Shown here: positions 45,919-57,900 of the stretch, one piece after another | Numbering within the stretch: position 1 is the stretch's first letter | Layout of the letters: every line of letters begins with the position of its first letter | Assembly (NCBI GenBank): GCA_963797765.1 | Contig: CAWCQU010000003.1 | Coordinates: forward strand, 1,488,001 to 1,552,000 | DNA from: JBGPTK01 sp963797765 | GTDB lineage: Bacteria > Acidobacteriota > Terriglobia > Acidiferrales > UBA7541 | Direction of reading: 5' to 3' | DNA length: 64,000 nucleotides | Translations under genes and position numbers: made by a program | The notes under the pieces: model-generated | Database searches by the model: none | Seen by the model: the letters and a program-made list of their open reading frames with translations, nothing else | What the model was told of the DNA's origin: nothing

Positions 45919-47775
45919 TTAGGGGATGTAGTAGCGGAACGAAGTGAAAATCATATTCTCCGTCCCTTGCGGGCTGAAATTTGCCGCGCCGGACCAGGTG
46001 TTGCGCACCACATAGGAATACTGCGTCCCAAACTGCAGCGTGCCCTTTGGCCCCTTGTAGAAGCGATACCAGAATCCCACAGTGCCCTCAAGGATGTTAC
46101 GGGTATCGCCCGTGCAAGACGCTGGTGCGGGCGGGGTGTTCTGGTTGGTCGGAAGAACTTCGGTGTTGCATCCGGAGTTATTGAACAACGGTGAGCCGTA
46201 GCCAACCGCCGCGCCGGCAGCGTTGCGATACCATGTGCGGGCTGCATATTCGCCGCCGCCATAGCCGTAAATATCGAGCTTCGGAACGGGATGAAACTCA
46301 AGTGTGACCAAGCCCTGAGCTGCGTGTACGGGAGCGAGCGTTCCGTTCGGGCGGACAGTCACATCGGGCAAAGTGGTAGTTCCGTAGCGTCCGACTCCAT
46401 CTCCGCCCAGAACATGCAATGCCAAATCGAATTTCTTCTGGAAGAACGGGAAGCGGGCATTCGCCCCCACTCCGCCGCCAACCCTGGAATCGTTGAATGC
46501 GCCGGCTGCCGACGCGGGAGTGGCTGTCGCGTTCGGGAAGACTCGGGCGCGGAACACGCTGGCCACCCCGAAGACCTCATAATGCCCCCATCCTGGCTCG
46601 AACACAGCCTTCAGGATGAAGTCCGGCGAGTAATTGAATGAATAGTTTGCGGTCGCATTGAACAAGCCGCCGCCGGTGCCCGGAGCGGCAATCAGGAAGT
46701 TGTTGGCATTGCCGTGTGCAGTCAACAGGGTTTGTGCGCCTTCAACGGCTCCGGCCAGCCAAAACTTGTTGTTAAAATTCTTGGCTATCCGAAAGCCGTA
46801 CTGACGCGCCCAGCTGAAACCCACTTGGTACTGCGAGTCAACGTTAGGGGAGCCGCTTCAGTTCGATTGGCCACTCCACTCTTGGTTTCCGTAACCAGGC
46901 TCCACATCTGGCCGCCGGTGAAGCTCCACCCGTTGTCCAAGTCCGCTTTGCCCCAGAACTGCCGCTGGCGCATGGTGTAGCTGTTGCTCTGGTTGTTATT
47001 CGAAGTAACGCCGGCGGAAAGGAAGTCCGTCTCGTAGTAGCCGCTAAACTTCGCGTGGTCGATTTTTCCTTCCGCCAGCATGCTGATGCGGGATTGGCGG
47101 GCGGAGGCGTTGAATTCACTGAGGTCGGATTGTGAGCTGCCGGGGAATGGGACTGAATTGAAAGGTGTGTTGATATCGGCAGCGAGGCCCCTCTGGCGCC
47201 AAACGGATTCAGCTGCGAAGAAGCCGCCGGGAGTGAGCGTGATGCCCCTGATGTGAATTGAGGTGGGCTCCTCGGGCTTGGCCTGTGGGGCAGGATTCGC
47301 GCCGGTGCCGGAGGCAGCTACTGTGACCGGGACGTTTCCGACCGAGGGAATGATTGCGGCGGTGGCCGGGGTGATCGAAGTGACCGAACCGCTGAGGGCG
47401 GCGGGAGCTGCGTGCATCTGCGTCTCCAGGGCGTCCAACTTTTTCTGCTGGTCACGCAAAGCCGCGCGCTGCGCCTCGATTTCTTGGGTCTGCGATTGAA
47501 TCATGTCGCGAAGTTCTCGCAGTTCGAGTTCGAGAGAGGAAGCCTCCGGCTTCGCAGTCGAATCCGGAGTTGCTGAAGTTCCCGGCTTGGAAGCCGCAGC
47601 CGATGCGCTGGAAGGAGCAGGTTTTGAAGGCGTGGCTTCAGGCTTAGCTGCCGGCAAAGAGCTTTCCGCGCCAATTGGCTGCCGTTGAATCCTTGCTTGA
47701 TGATCCCTCGGTTCCGGCCAGAGCCGGCGATGCCGCCAGTCCGAATGCCAGAATCCAGGTTAAAATCCGTCGCAT
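45919..47775 (-). CDS. DcaP-like outer-membrane porin with N-terminal coiled coil (two frameshifts)
   Basis: About 618 residues. AAGGAGAGACAT lies before ATG 47775, which opens a signal peptide MRRILTWILAFGLAASPALA. Near 47680 the frame changes and continues PAAKPEATPSKP, an Ala/Pro-rich linker, then a coiled coil ELELRELRDMIQSQTQEIEA that leads to QRAALRDQQKKLDALETQMH. The barrel part starts IHIRGITLTPGGFFAAESVW and, after another frame change near 46850, continues QYGFRIAKNFNNKFWLAGAV to MIFTSFRYYIP with a terminal aromatic strand. A coiled coil plus barrel is the plan of trimeric DcaP-type porins, which pass anionic organic acids. Its location next to the oxidation cluster fits small aromatic acids (inference). 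Confidence 0.75.
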
Positions 47776-48485
47776 ATGTCTCTCCTTGATTTGAGTTGTT
47801 CGATTTTCCAAATGATTTCTCCCACCTTTAAATAATCAGATCCCGCACCAGCGTTGGGCACCGCCCGCAGAACACGTCTTGAACGGACGCAACGCACCAC
47901 CGGCATTCGCAGCGCCGGGACAATTCTGCTACAAACTCGTGAAGAGTGGACGCTCTGCCTCCCGCTTTCCACAAAGAAAGCGTGGAGGCATTTTTAGGAA
48001 TTATCCAACCCGGCCAAGCACGGTGTTGCTGGGTCAAAGAGACTTACCCTCTCGATTGCTTGCTTGTGTTGATGGAACTAGTACGCAAGCGGGAGTATGA
48101 AGAAGCGTTTTGAACGTGCCGTGACCGGTCTGTTAATTCTTCGTTACATAGATGCTCGAAGCGATTCTCATTTCCCGGACGCTTCTTCCAGCGAAGAGGT
48201 GTCCGCAAAGGCGACAGTAAAGTCCCGATATCGGGCGGTTACGGCAACTGCGAAGCTTTCGAGAGTTTCTGCTAAGTCTACTATTGAGAGCCATTTCGCA
48301 TAGAACTTCGGAAACGGCATGACAAATGCCGGACCTCCACCGAGAAATTGAAAAGGGTGTGCACGCTACAGGAAGGGCGCAAATCTGACCAGCCCGAGTG
48401 ATCTGGACTGGCGAATCTGGCAACAGCGATGTTACCACAACCACGGAATAGATGCACGGCATTTTCGTTTCGAGAGGAAGAAAAC
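47776..48485. other. Intergenic region, no firmly supported gene
   Basis: About 710 bp. On the minus strand a 69-codon frame (47828-48037, TTG start) contains RRCECRWCVASVQDVFCGRC, which might be a small Cys-rich protein, but it lacks a ribosome site and homologues come to mind for neither frame. The region upstream of 48486 provides that gene with GAGGAAGAAAAC. Confidence 0.4.
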
Positions 48486-48938
48486 ATGGCGAAAATCGAA
48501 CGGATTCGTGAGGCGCTAAGCCGCTCGCTGGACCTCGATTACCTTCAGCAGAGAATCCAGGCCGGGTGGCGGCTGGTTGCCATTGAGTGGGAACGGGAAG
48601 CGCAGGGAGATGCCGCGGAGCCAGAAACGCCCAGGCGGCTGGAAGAGCTGCCTTACGGCATGCGCGTAGCCGAAGACTGCGTGCACTTGGAAGAGAATCC
48701 GGCGGAAATGGAAGTCCTGAACTTGATGATGGAGTTGATCGTCCAGGATATTTCCCTTCCGCGGCTTGCGGACGAATTGAACCAGCGTGGTTTCCGGACG
48801 CGGCAGGGCGGACTGTGGAACGCCGTCTCGATCTTCAACACTCTAACCCGGCTGGTCGAAGTGACCCCCCGGATCATGTCGAGCGACGAGTGGCGGGCAC
48901 GCCGCAAGAGATTAGCCGCCGTGCAGTGGAACTCGTAG
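48486..48938 (+). CDS. Stand-alone recombinase-domain (PF07508-like) protein
   Basis: 150 residues after a strong GAGGAAGAAAAC site. The second half, VLNLMMELIVQDISLPRLAD and ELNQRGFRTRQGGLWNAVSI, resembles the 'Recombinase' domain of large serine recombinases. The catalytic resolvase domain is missing altogether, and the N-terminal half (IERIREALSRSLDLDYLQQR, GWRLVAIEWERE) looks like a purpose-built partner region. The gene is intact. It may be a DNA-binding regulator descended from a recombinase; no target is known. Confidence 0.65.
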   Translation: MAKIERIREALSRSLDLDYLQQRIQAGWRLVAIEWEREAQGDAAEPETPRRLEELPYGMRVAEDCVHLEENPAEMEVLNLMMELIVQDISLPRLADELNQRGFRTRQGGLWNAVSIFNTLTRLVEVTPRIMSSDEWRARRKRLAAVQWNS

Positions 48939-48999
48939 AGCCGGTTGGCGACCGGGGTTCCCAATTGGCCATCCGGCGCGGACCTTTAATCCCCCAGTA

Positions 49000-49428
49000 T
49001 TAGGCTCGAAGCAAATCTGCCTGCCAATTCTTGATCAGACGCTTGATCGCTGTCCGGTCCGTCAAATTTTCCGCAATCACTTTGCGCGTGAGTTCGGCCA
49101 GTTCTTCGTCGCTGGCAAAACGCAGCGAAACGAACTGGCCCACCGTGAGGTTCGCGGCACGCGGCTGCAATTCCAGCGGAAGAAGCCGCGCAAATCTGAG
49201 ACGCATTTCCAGTCGGATCAGGCGATCCTGTACTGTCAGCGCCATCATCCGGGCGGCCAGCGCCAGAAGCACAAGCGCTAACGCCAGAATCGAGGAAACG
49301 ATCGTGTCCGCGCTCATGTGCCGGACAGCCCGCATGATCGACCAGATCAAGTTGAACAAAAGAAGCGGCATGACTACAAAATGGAAAAGTGGAAAGAAGC
49401 GAGTATGGTTATTGAAATTTTGCGCCAT
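49000..49428 (-). CDS. DUF6526 family membrane protein
   Basis: 142 residues from ATG 49428, preceded by GGAGCTCAAACG. MAQNFNNHTRFFPLFHFVVM and PLLLFNLIW form the first membrane helix; DTIVSSILALALVLLALAAR is the second. The rest (QDRLIRLEMRLRFARLLP, FVSLRFASDEELAELTRKV, DRTAIKRLIKNWQADLLRA) is cytoplasmic and helical. This matches DUF6526, a family frequent in Acidobacteriota and of unknown function. The gene is intact. Confidence 0.8.
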   Translation of the reverse strand: MAQNFNNHTRFFPLFHFVVMPLLLFNLIWSIMRAVRHMSADTIVSSILALALVLLALAARMMALTVQDRLIRLEMRLRFARLLPLELQPRAANLTVGQFVSLRFASDEELAELTRKVIAENLTDRTAIKRLIKNWQADLLRA

Positions 49429-49580
49429 CGTTTGAGCTCCCAAGGTGAGGTGCCGGGATTGTACTCGAAGCCGCAGCTAAAGCGAGAGTTGTTATTTTTG
49501 CTTTGGTTCCGGCGGGGAGTTCGCGCAGCGGATTCAGATAGGGCAACTGGCTGCGTCAACTGCCTGTTAGGCAACCCCGC

Positions 49581-49710
49581 AGTCTGTGTGGCAACCTGGT
49601 TTTGGTCGTTGTCACGTCTGCGTGCATTTAGCCATGTGATTGAAAGGAAAGATGCCACCCTGAAGGGTGGCGCTACACGGCCATTCTAAGTCGGAGTTAC
49701 CACACAGACT
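49581..49710. mobile_element. MITE-like 130-bp element, copy 1
   Basis: Begins AGTCTGTGTGGCAAC and ends GTTACCACACAGACT, a 15-bp terminal inverted repeat with one mismatch. The centre contains GATGCCACCCTGAAGGGTGG and CGCTACAC, a hairpin also found alone elsewhere. A second copy is at 58457. It carries no gene. Its right end abuts the stop codon of the gene at 49711-50394. No clear target duplication is visible. Confidence 0.7.
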
Positions 49711-50394
49711 CTACCGGCTGTTCAGGACATTGTGGGCGCCGGAGAACAGGAAACCGGCCGTCATCGCGGCCTGGGGCACCCACCAGATCTTCCGAGCCCA
49801 ATAGTGATGACTGCGGCTCATCCGATGGCCAACATAGTCGAGCACGATTGGGGCGATTTGAATGGCCGCATAGATCGCCGGGGAATGTGCAAACGGACGC
49901 ATTAGAGGGTCCGCCTCGCGCATCCCGCCGTTTGTCAGCGCGTGACGAGTTGACCAGGCGTCAAACGTTGCCGCGCTGTGTCCAGCCATTGACCAGCGCG
50001 AACCAGGCGCGATTCGAATGTCCGCAATTCGCCAGGGCCGCCAATAAAGCCGGAAGGGGGCGCTGCGGTCTCCGGCAAGTAGGTTCCGGAGAGCGCCGCT
50101 GAAGCTGCATCGGCTTCTGAATCGGAAACAATCGCCCGACGGGTGCTGTCCGGTTGAATCGGCCGTTGACCGCTGGGAGACCGGAGCAGGGCTCGATTCT
50201 TTTGCGCTGGCCGTGGATGCGGGGAATATTGCAATTAGTTGTACGCCTGGAAAAAGATGCGCGGTAAGAGAAGAACCTTCTGAGACACTCGAAATTGCCG
50301 CTGGTCTTTCCACCTTCCCTGCCAATTCAATCACAGTCGCGGTTTGCATCAAAGCGGATGCCGGCAGGAGAAGAGCAGCGATGGCTAGTACCAT
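49711..50394 (-). CDS. Hypothetical membrane protein (probable internal frameshifts)
   Basis: 227 codons from ATG 50394, with GAGGGAAAAA before it. The start MVLAIAALLLPASALMQTAT could be a signal peptide. The C-terminal part is convincing: FDAWSTRHALTNGGMREADP, LMRPFAHSPAIYAAIQIAPI, VLDYVGHRM and IWWVPQAAMTAGFLFSGAHN look like the small two-helix 'D-x-x-(S/T)TR-x-L...DPLMRPF' proteins seen in Acidobacteriota. The middle (about 50000-50170) makes better sense in another frame (SGTYLPETAAPPSGFIGGPG), so two compensating indels are likely. Function unknown. Confidence 0.6.
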   Translation of the reverse strand: MVLAIAALLLPASALMQTATVIELAGKVERPAAISSVSEGSSLTAHLFPGVQLIAIFPASTASAKESSPAPVSQRSTADSTGQHPSGDCFRFRSRCSFSGALRNLLAGDRSAPFRLYWRPWRIADIRIAPGSRWSMAGHSAATFDAWSTRHALTNGGMREADPLMRPFAHSPAIYAAIQIAPIVLDYVGHRMSRSHHYWARKIWWVPQAAMTAGFLFSGAHNVLNSR

Positions 50395-50818
50395 TTTTTC
50401 CCTCGCATCGAAACGCTCGAATACTCGATCGAGCGCCACTCTAGAGAAAGCAAGGGCGAGACCACGCCAGAACGAGGCGTAAATCCATGCGCTGCTGAAC
50501 AGTGACTCAACCCGGTACACCGTGCGCGAGGAAAGGTATTTCCACTTCACGGAAGCCCTGCAGCACTCTCGCATCTTTCTTTGCATTTGAACGCGGGCGG
50601 AACAATCCGCGCGCGATAATTTTTTTCTAGTTTTATTTAGTACGAACGATACTAGTCGCGAGAAAACTACTAGAACCAATGGGCTATGCCGCACAGAACT
50701 TCGAAGAATAGGAGGTGGAGCTTCATCTGAGGGGAGCGGAGCATCAAAGAGGCGTGAAATTTGATTCCGCGCAAATTCGGCATGACATGCACTCAGAAAT
50801 TTAGAGGCACAAAAAGAA
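50395..50818. other. Intergenic region, no supported gene
   Basis: About 420 bp between the small membrane protein and the terminator of the second receptor gene. AT-rich near 50610-50650 (likely promoter area for the minus-strand gene downstream). No frame gives a recognisable protein. Confidence 0.4.
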
Positions 50819-50848
50819 AAAGGGCGCCCGCCGAAGCGGGCGCCCTTT
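50819..50848 (-). terminator. Rho-independent terminator of the second receptor gene
   Basis: AGGGCGCCCGC (50821-50831) and GCGGGCGCCCT (50836-50846) form a perfect 11-bp stem around CGAA. Read on the minus strand it is followed by TTTTTCTTTTT. Confidence 0.88.
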
Positions 50849-50872
50849 TCGAACTTCCAGACTAAGTTGCGG

Positions 50873-53800
50873 TTAGAAAATGAACTTCGCCGCAAGCTGT
50901 CCGATACGGGCGGCCTTTGCTGACAGAACGTCGCCGAACGAGGAGGACAGGATGTCATTGCCGAAAGCACCGGAGGTAGTGCCGTCGAACTGCGTGTGGT
51001 TCCACATGTTGAAGAGTTCCACGCGCATTTCAAACGTCATCGACTCGGTGATCTTGGTGTCCTTGGAGAACTGGAAGTCCCAGTTGTTCACGCCGAACGC
51101 ATGGATTGCTCCGCGATGCACATTGCCGAGCTGTCCGAGCGTTTCCGTGGTGAACGAACCTGGCGCCCAGATTTGGTGGAGACCGGCCGCATTCAGGTTC
51201 GTGCGGGGATCGACTAACTTGACAGGTGCAATTTGGTTCGGTCGATCCGGGCACTGATAGAACTGCCAGTTCGCGCTGCAGACCGCCGCCTGACCGTCAC
51301 CTTCCACGGGGTAGATGGGGAATCCACCTTGGAACGTGGTGATTCCTCCGAAGCGCCATCCATCGGCGATGCGGCTGGGAATCCAGTGAGCGATGTGCTG
51401 CAGGCTGGGGATGTTGTACGTATAGCTCAGCACCATTCGGTGCCGGGCATCAAACGCCGAGTCCCCGTAGTTGTCGTGGAAGTTGAACGGATTGAGTCCT
51501 GGACCCGCAACGCCGCCGAATCCGGAGTTCTCGAAACTGGACCCATTATCGAGCGAATGCGAGTACGTGTAGGCCAGCAGGAACGTCAGCCCATGCGACA
51601 GGCTCTTATTGATTGTCGCCTGGAATGCGTTGTAGTTCGAGTTTCCGAAGGACGACTGCGTTCCGTAAGATGCAACAAGTGGCACTCCAATGTTCGCGTT
51701 GAAGGCTCCGTACGGGAAATTGGAGGGTTGGCCAGTCGGATTCAGATTGTTATCAAATCCGTTCTGCGTGGGGAGAATCACAGCGTCTTCCGGATCTCCC
51801 GCGCAGTTTGGATCAGCAAGGCAAACCGCCGGATTGATGATGTGGTTCGACTCCACCTCGGAAATCAGGTGGTGGGCTACGGAACCGACGTAAGCCAATG
51901 AGAGAATCATCTGGCCAGGCAGCTCGCGCTGGATGGTCAGGTTGTAGTTCTCTGCGTAGGGCGAATGGAAGTTATGGTCGATTACGTTATTGCTCATCGG
52001 AGCAAATTGCGTGAAATCAACCGTTTTGTCGCCTGGCTTCGGAGGAATGAACGGGAACTTGTTGGTGATCGATACCGTCCCTCCCGTAGGTACGCATCCC
52101 GGGATCGCGGTGTTCGCTGAGCTGATGCAAGCCACATCGGTAAACGGCGCGATGAAGCTGGGCTTGCCGCCGCGATCCGCGATTCCGGCGCTTGCTTGGC
52201 CGAACGGAGGTGCACCGAGGTTCTGCAGCAGGAGTTCCTCTTCCGAGCGGTTGTAGTAAATCCCGTAGCCACCGCGGATGGAAGTCTTGCCAGGAGCGCC
52301 GAAGATTTTGCCGCCCCAATTCGGGCTATAAGCAAAGCCTATGCGGGGGCCAAAGCCGTCGTAGTGAGTCCCGTAGCCTCCAGCACTGTTGCACTGTGGG
52401 TCGCCGGGATAGTTCAAGCCGATCGGGGCCGTTGGGAATATTTTGGACTGCTGGTTTGGCACGAGGCACTGCAGACCAAGACCGCCGTTGAAAAAGTCGC
52501 TCATCGGAGTATCGATCTGATAGCCGATTCCGTACGTCAGGGTCAGGTTTGACTTCAATTTATACTGATCCTGAATGTAGGAATACATCTGGTAGGCCCT
52601 GGCGTCAATAAATCCGCCGCTGCCCTGTGCGTAGGTGTTCGGGAAGCCGAGCAGGAAATCGATTCCGGCGTTTCCGGTGCCGAACGGGTTTGAAGTTGTA
52701 AAACCGAACGTGCCGTTGTTATTTCCGAAGAAGGGATTGCCGACCGTAAAGCGACGGCCCTCAAAGCCCATCTTCAGTGTGTGTTTTCCGTATACCTTGG
52801 AGAAGTTGTCGGTAGCTTGGTAAGTCTGGTCGATACGGGGCTGCGGACCGTTGCTCGAGAAGCCCAGTGTAAATAGCCCAGTGATGTTAATTCTCGGCAG
52901 TCCGGCTCCCGCAGTGCCCTGTGGATTAATCTGCCATCCCAAGAGACGAAGGAAGTACTGGACTTCACCGGTTCCACCGCGTCGAAATTCAAGCGAGTAT
53001 ATCCGAAGCGCAACTCGTTCAACGTGGTGCCATTGAACGTGTGCGTCCAGGCAGCCGTGTACTGTTTGATGTGGCTCTTGGAAACCTGTCCGAAACCTGG
53101 GAGTGTAGAGCCGGTGAAAGGCAGCGGGTCGCTTACAGGGTTCGTCTGGATAAAGCTGTAAAACCAGAGCGAATCGTGCTGGTTAAACGTATGGTCAACA
53201 CGATAGAGATACTGGTCGGTCGAGTTGGTCTGCGACGGTTGGAACGTAAACGTGCTTGCGTCCGAGGTTCGCCGCAGGAACGAAGGTATTCAGCAGGTTC
53301 GCGGACAACACGTTGAAGTCTTGGGTCGGAATAACACCCGAATTGAAGAGACCCGGGTGGACGACACCGCCGTCGGTGAACGTGACATATGCCTGCCCGG
53401 CGGGGCAACGAACTCCGCCAGAAACTGGGCACGGCGAGGTAGCATCGCCGAACTCTGGGATTGGGGCCTTGTGTGTATGGACTTGTGATGTCGCGGCGGC
53501 AAAGACTCCGCCACGCTGTGCAGTCGTAAAAACGGTTGTGGTACCGGTTCCATCCGCACTGGGACGCCGAGCGCGCGTTCCCTGATAGGAGAAGAAGCCG
53601 AATAGGTGATCCTTCCAGATCGGTCCGCCAATCGTTCCGCCAAACTGGTTCTGGTGGAAGACGGTGGGGGTCTTCTGGAAGAAGGTGCGAGCGTTCATGC
53701 TGGTGTCGCGATAGAAGTCGAATCCATCGCCATGGAAATGGTTGGTTCCGGACTTGATCACCGCGTTGACGATTCCGCCGGAGTTGCGGCCATATTCAGG

Positions 53801-54481
53801 ATTGATCGTGTTGGTGATCAACTGGAATTCGCCGATGGCATCCGGGCTGGGAATTACGAGCGGGCTATTCAAGGGCAGGTCGTTCGAATCCGTGCCATTG
53901 ATCAGGAAGCTATTCTGTTGGCTCTGGCTGCCATTCGTTGCGAAATTGCTTGTGAAGCGGTCCGACGAAGCTACGACGCCGGGCTGAAGCTGCTGCAACT
54001 GGATCCAGTTGCGGCCGTTCAGAGGCATGTCGGTAATATACTTGGATTCCAGCGTGCCGCCGAGCTGCATGCTGGTGGTCTCGACTTGAAGCGCGGAGGC
54101 TTCTACCATGACTTGCTGGCTCACTGCACCCAACTCCATCTTGATGGTAATAACGAACGGTTGGTTCACGCTCAACTGAATTCCGGTCGCGGTGAAGGTC
54201 TTAAAGTTGGTCTTAGCCGCCGTCACTTTGTAGGGACCGGTGGGAAGGTCCAACAAATCGAACGAGCCATCGGGACCAGTGGTAAAGCTCTTGGTCAAGC
54301 CGGTGGCCGTATTAGTAGCCGTCACGACCACATCGGGCACGCTGGCCCCGGTCGCGTCAATCACCGAACCACGGATGCGGGAATACAACTCGTCCGCGTT
54401 CGCAGCACGGGGCGCCAAAAGGCTCAACATCGCAATGAGCCCAAGGCTAAAGAATAGGAACTTCGTAAATCGCCCCATCAT
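50873..54481 (-). CDS. Oar-like TonB-dependent receptor with carboxypeptidase-regulatory domain (two frameshifts)
   Basis: About 1200 residues. GAGGGGGCAC precedes the ATG-ATG start at 54481. Signal peptide MMGRFTKFLFFSLGLIAMLS ending ANA. A carboxypeptidase-regulatory domain (SRIRGSVIDATGASVPDVVV, DLPTGPYKVTAAKTNFKTFT) and a plug (MPLNGRNWIQLQQLQPGVVA, NPEYGRNSGGIVNAVIKSGT, NHFHGDGFDFYRD) are followed by a large barrel ending ARIGQLAAKFIF. Frame changes near 53220 and 52945 interrupt it; the bridging segment reads YRVDHTFNQHDSLWFYSFIQ and LNELRFGYTRLNFDAVEP. This class is typical of Acidobacteriota. Substrate unknown. A clear terminator follows. Confidence 0.88.
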
Positions 54482-54990
54482 GTGCCCCCTCGCTAAATTT
54501 TCTTTGAAAACTGGTGGCCTAAATCAACACCACAGGTTCGTATGTGCTATGGCAGTCCAATTGCCAAACCGAAATCAATTGTATCTGTCGCAATATGTGT
54601 AACTTACGAGCAATGATCGATATCTGACCAGGGAAGTCATACGGATTTCAGTAGTTCAATTGGCATACTGATACGAAAAACAGTAGAAATTAGAGTGTTT
54701 TCAAACTCCGATGCGCAGTTAAAGGTCGAGAAATTTCAAGTGTTTACGACAGGAAACGGCACCGAATGGTCCACTAGTTTTGGATCGTTTCTGACCGAAG
54801 AAGCGCCTGCTGAATGAATAACTTTATCGGTCGCAGGGCATTAAGACCGTATCGTCTAAGCGGCAGCGAGACGCCAGGGGCTTAAATTATGTATTTCCAA
54901 AATTCAGTACCCAGCCCTCGGCGGGACCCCATAGAGTCCGGTCAGCGTCGGGTCGAAATCCTGATTGCAAAGGCAACTTCGTCTCGCGCT
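54482..54990. other. Upstream region of the receptor gene
   Basis: About 510 bp, distinctly more AT-rich than coding DNA (especially 54600-54730), as expected for a long promoter/leader region of the receptor. No gene, hairpin pair or recognised RNA motif was found. Confidence 0.4.
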
Positions 54991-57900
54991 TTACGGTGCC
55001 ATCCCTTGCAGCTCGGAATCAGACTTCTGCCAGAAGAATGGCGGGAACTTTTTCTCCTTCGGCCATACCTGGTCGAGTGTCGCGGCCGAATAGACCGTTC
55101 CGTTTTTAATGACGTATAGAATATCGTTTGTGTTATGGATATTTTCGAGTGGATCGGAGTTCAACACGACCAGGTCGGCCAATTTGCCCGGCTCGATCGA
55201 GTCCAAGCTGTTTATCCAGGCCGATGCTTTCGGCGCCATTCATGGTGGCTGAATAAAGAGTCTGCCACGGCGTCATGCCACCGGACTGCAACATCCAGAT
55301 TTCCCATTGCGCGCCAATTCCCTGTTGCTCGCCATGGGAACCGAGCGCAACGTGCCCGCCACGACGAACCACCTCCGCCGCTCCCTGAGCGATCAGCGGA
55401 AAGGTATATTCTTCGTCGAGCAACAGCGGACGCCGCCGCGAGACACGATCTACTTCCTCGTGAGGGGTGAACCGGCGCACTTTGGGATCATCGTGAATGT
55501 TCATGCGCTGCCGCCAATAAAACTGGCCGAATTCCGCGCCGTAGGAAACGATCAGAGTGGGGGTGTATGTGCTTCCCGATTGCGCCAGCAGTTCGATCAC
55601 GTCTTTATGCAGCGGGACGATAGGCAGGCTGTGTTCGAATCCGGTGTAGCCGTCCAGAACCATGGTCAGGTCGGTTTTCAGGTCGCCGCCGCCTTCGGCA
55701 GTGATGTTCAGGCCTTCTTTGGCCGCGGCCATTCCCAGCCACTCGCGCTGAATTCGGCGGGGCTGCATGTATTGCTTCAGCGAGTCCGCTCCATGGACTT
55801 TGTAGCGCAAAACCACGTTATCGGCTTCTTCAAAGCTCCCCAAGCTCGCCGCCCAGGTGGTGATCGCTGTTCCCGTGGAGTAAATTCGGGGGCCAATCAG
55901 GTCGCCTGATGTCACCAATTCGCCCTGAGCGAAGACGATGTCTGAATTGATGGAAGGATCGCGAGTAGTGGTCACGCCGTACGCAAGATTTGCGGCGTAG
56001 GCCCATTCTTTATCTGTCATCACCGGCCGCCGCGTTTTCAAGTGGGAGTGGATATCCACGAATCCAGGAATAATCGTTTTACCATGCACGTCGATCACTT
56101 TCGCGTCAGCCAGCGCATGCATGGTTTTCGAGGGACCAATCGCCTTGATGCGATTGTTCTCGACCAGAATATCGCCCTGGGCCAAAATCTCCTCGCCTTT
56201 CATGGTGATGATGCGAGCGCCTTTCAGATAAAGCCTGCCCTGCGGGGCGTCTCGCGGCACCTGCAACGTAATAGTGACCTTCTCCGGCTTCCAGGCGTCG
56301 GGCTTTTCAGCCGCAAGCACAGCGTTCAATTGCGCGCGTGAAAAATCGTTGCCGTAGCTCCAGGTGATCGTTTTGCCGCCGTCCGCCCAGTAAAGATAAT
56401 TCGCTCCCTGCGTCGTCAGGCGCTTCACCGGCACAGCAGGGGTCTTGAGGTTAACGCTTACAACTTCGTCGCCCACCTTGGGGAGCGCGGCAACATATGC
56501 ATCCGCGCGGTCGAGGACTGCCACCCATTCGCCATCCGGAGAAGGAATCGCCGAAACAAACGGCCCTTCGAATTTCATTAAAGTTTTTTTGTCGACTCCA
56601 TCCAGGCGGATGGATCGCAGCAATCGCGCCGGGCGTTGCGCACCTTCGGCGTTCGGATTCGGCGGCGCCGCTTCCATGTAATAAACGCGTTCGCCGTCGC
56701 CGGAAAACGTTGGCGTCTGTCCGCCGCCAGGTAGCGTGACGATCGAGTGGATTTCGCCGCCTGTCGAAGACATCCAACTCAACTGCTCCACATCCGCATC
56801 ATCCTCGGAAAGCCATCCGCTTGCCGATCCCGCTACAAACATGATCTTGCCGCCATCCGGGGACCAAACGGGCTGAGAATAGTAAGCTGCAGTTTTGCTC
56901 AGCTGAACCGGCTCCCCGCCGCCAGCCGGCGCTTTCCAGAGTTGACCACCTTCCGAATCCGACCAGGATACATACGCAATCCATTTTCCATCCGGCGAAA
57001 ACATCGGCTCATATTCGCGCAGCGGACTCGATGTTAGCCGGTGCGGCTTGCCGCCCGCGGCATCGGTAAGCCAAATTTTCCCCACGGCGCTGAAGACCAG
57101 CGTCTTTCCGTCGGGCGATTGATTCGTCCAGCGCATTTGATGGACTGTGAGCGGGCCGTCGTCGATTGCATATTCGGTGCGGATGCGCGGGCCGAGATCC
57201 AAATCAACTATGGCGCTGAATGGAATTGTAGAAATCTGGTGCGAAGCGACGTCCACCCGCTGGAATTTTCCATCAGCCGTGTAAAGAACCGATTTTGAAT
57301 CGGGAGTGAAGGCATACCCAGGGAGGATGTCGTTTACGGCGAATCCTTCCTGGTCATCGCGCTGCATGGACGAAACCAGCCAATGTTCCTCGCGCGTGGA
57401 AAGATCGCGGACCCGCAAACCCGTCTTGGCGTCGTGGCGTGACGCGTAGACAAGGTATTTGCCGTCTGGCGAGATGATCGGGCGCAGTCCGCCACCATAT
57501 ACGTCAGTAATCGTCTGCACCTCGCCCGTATCGCGATTGAAGGTGTAGACCTGGAACCGGCCGATATCCACGTTGTAGCGGAACCCTTCGGGATGGCTCG
57601 AGAAATAGAGCAGCTTGCCATCGCGCGCGAAATAGGGCCCTTCATTCACGGTGGTCTTCCCTTTTCCCTTTACCAGTTCGAGTCCCTTGCCACCATCCTT
57701 GTGAAACAGCCAAAGCGAAGTTGTGCGCAGATAATCCTCGGCGCCAGGGTAGGGCCCCCACTTGCGCGCCACCAGGTAATTGCCATCGGGAGTCCAAGCG
57801 GGTGAACCAAGCTGGTCATCCGTTTCCTTTGTCACCGCTTTCGGATTCGATCCATCGACATTGATCAGCCAGATGTTGTCGCTTCCGCTGCGGTCGCTGA

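Noticed and set aside
47828..48037. Cys-rich 69-codon minus-strand frame
   Set aside because: No ribosome site, weak TTG start, no known pattern of zinc ligands.
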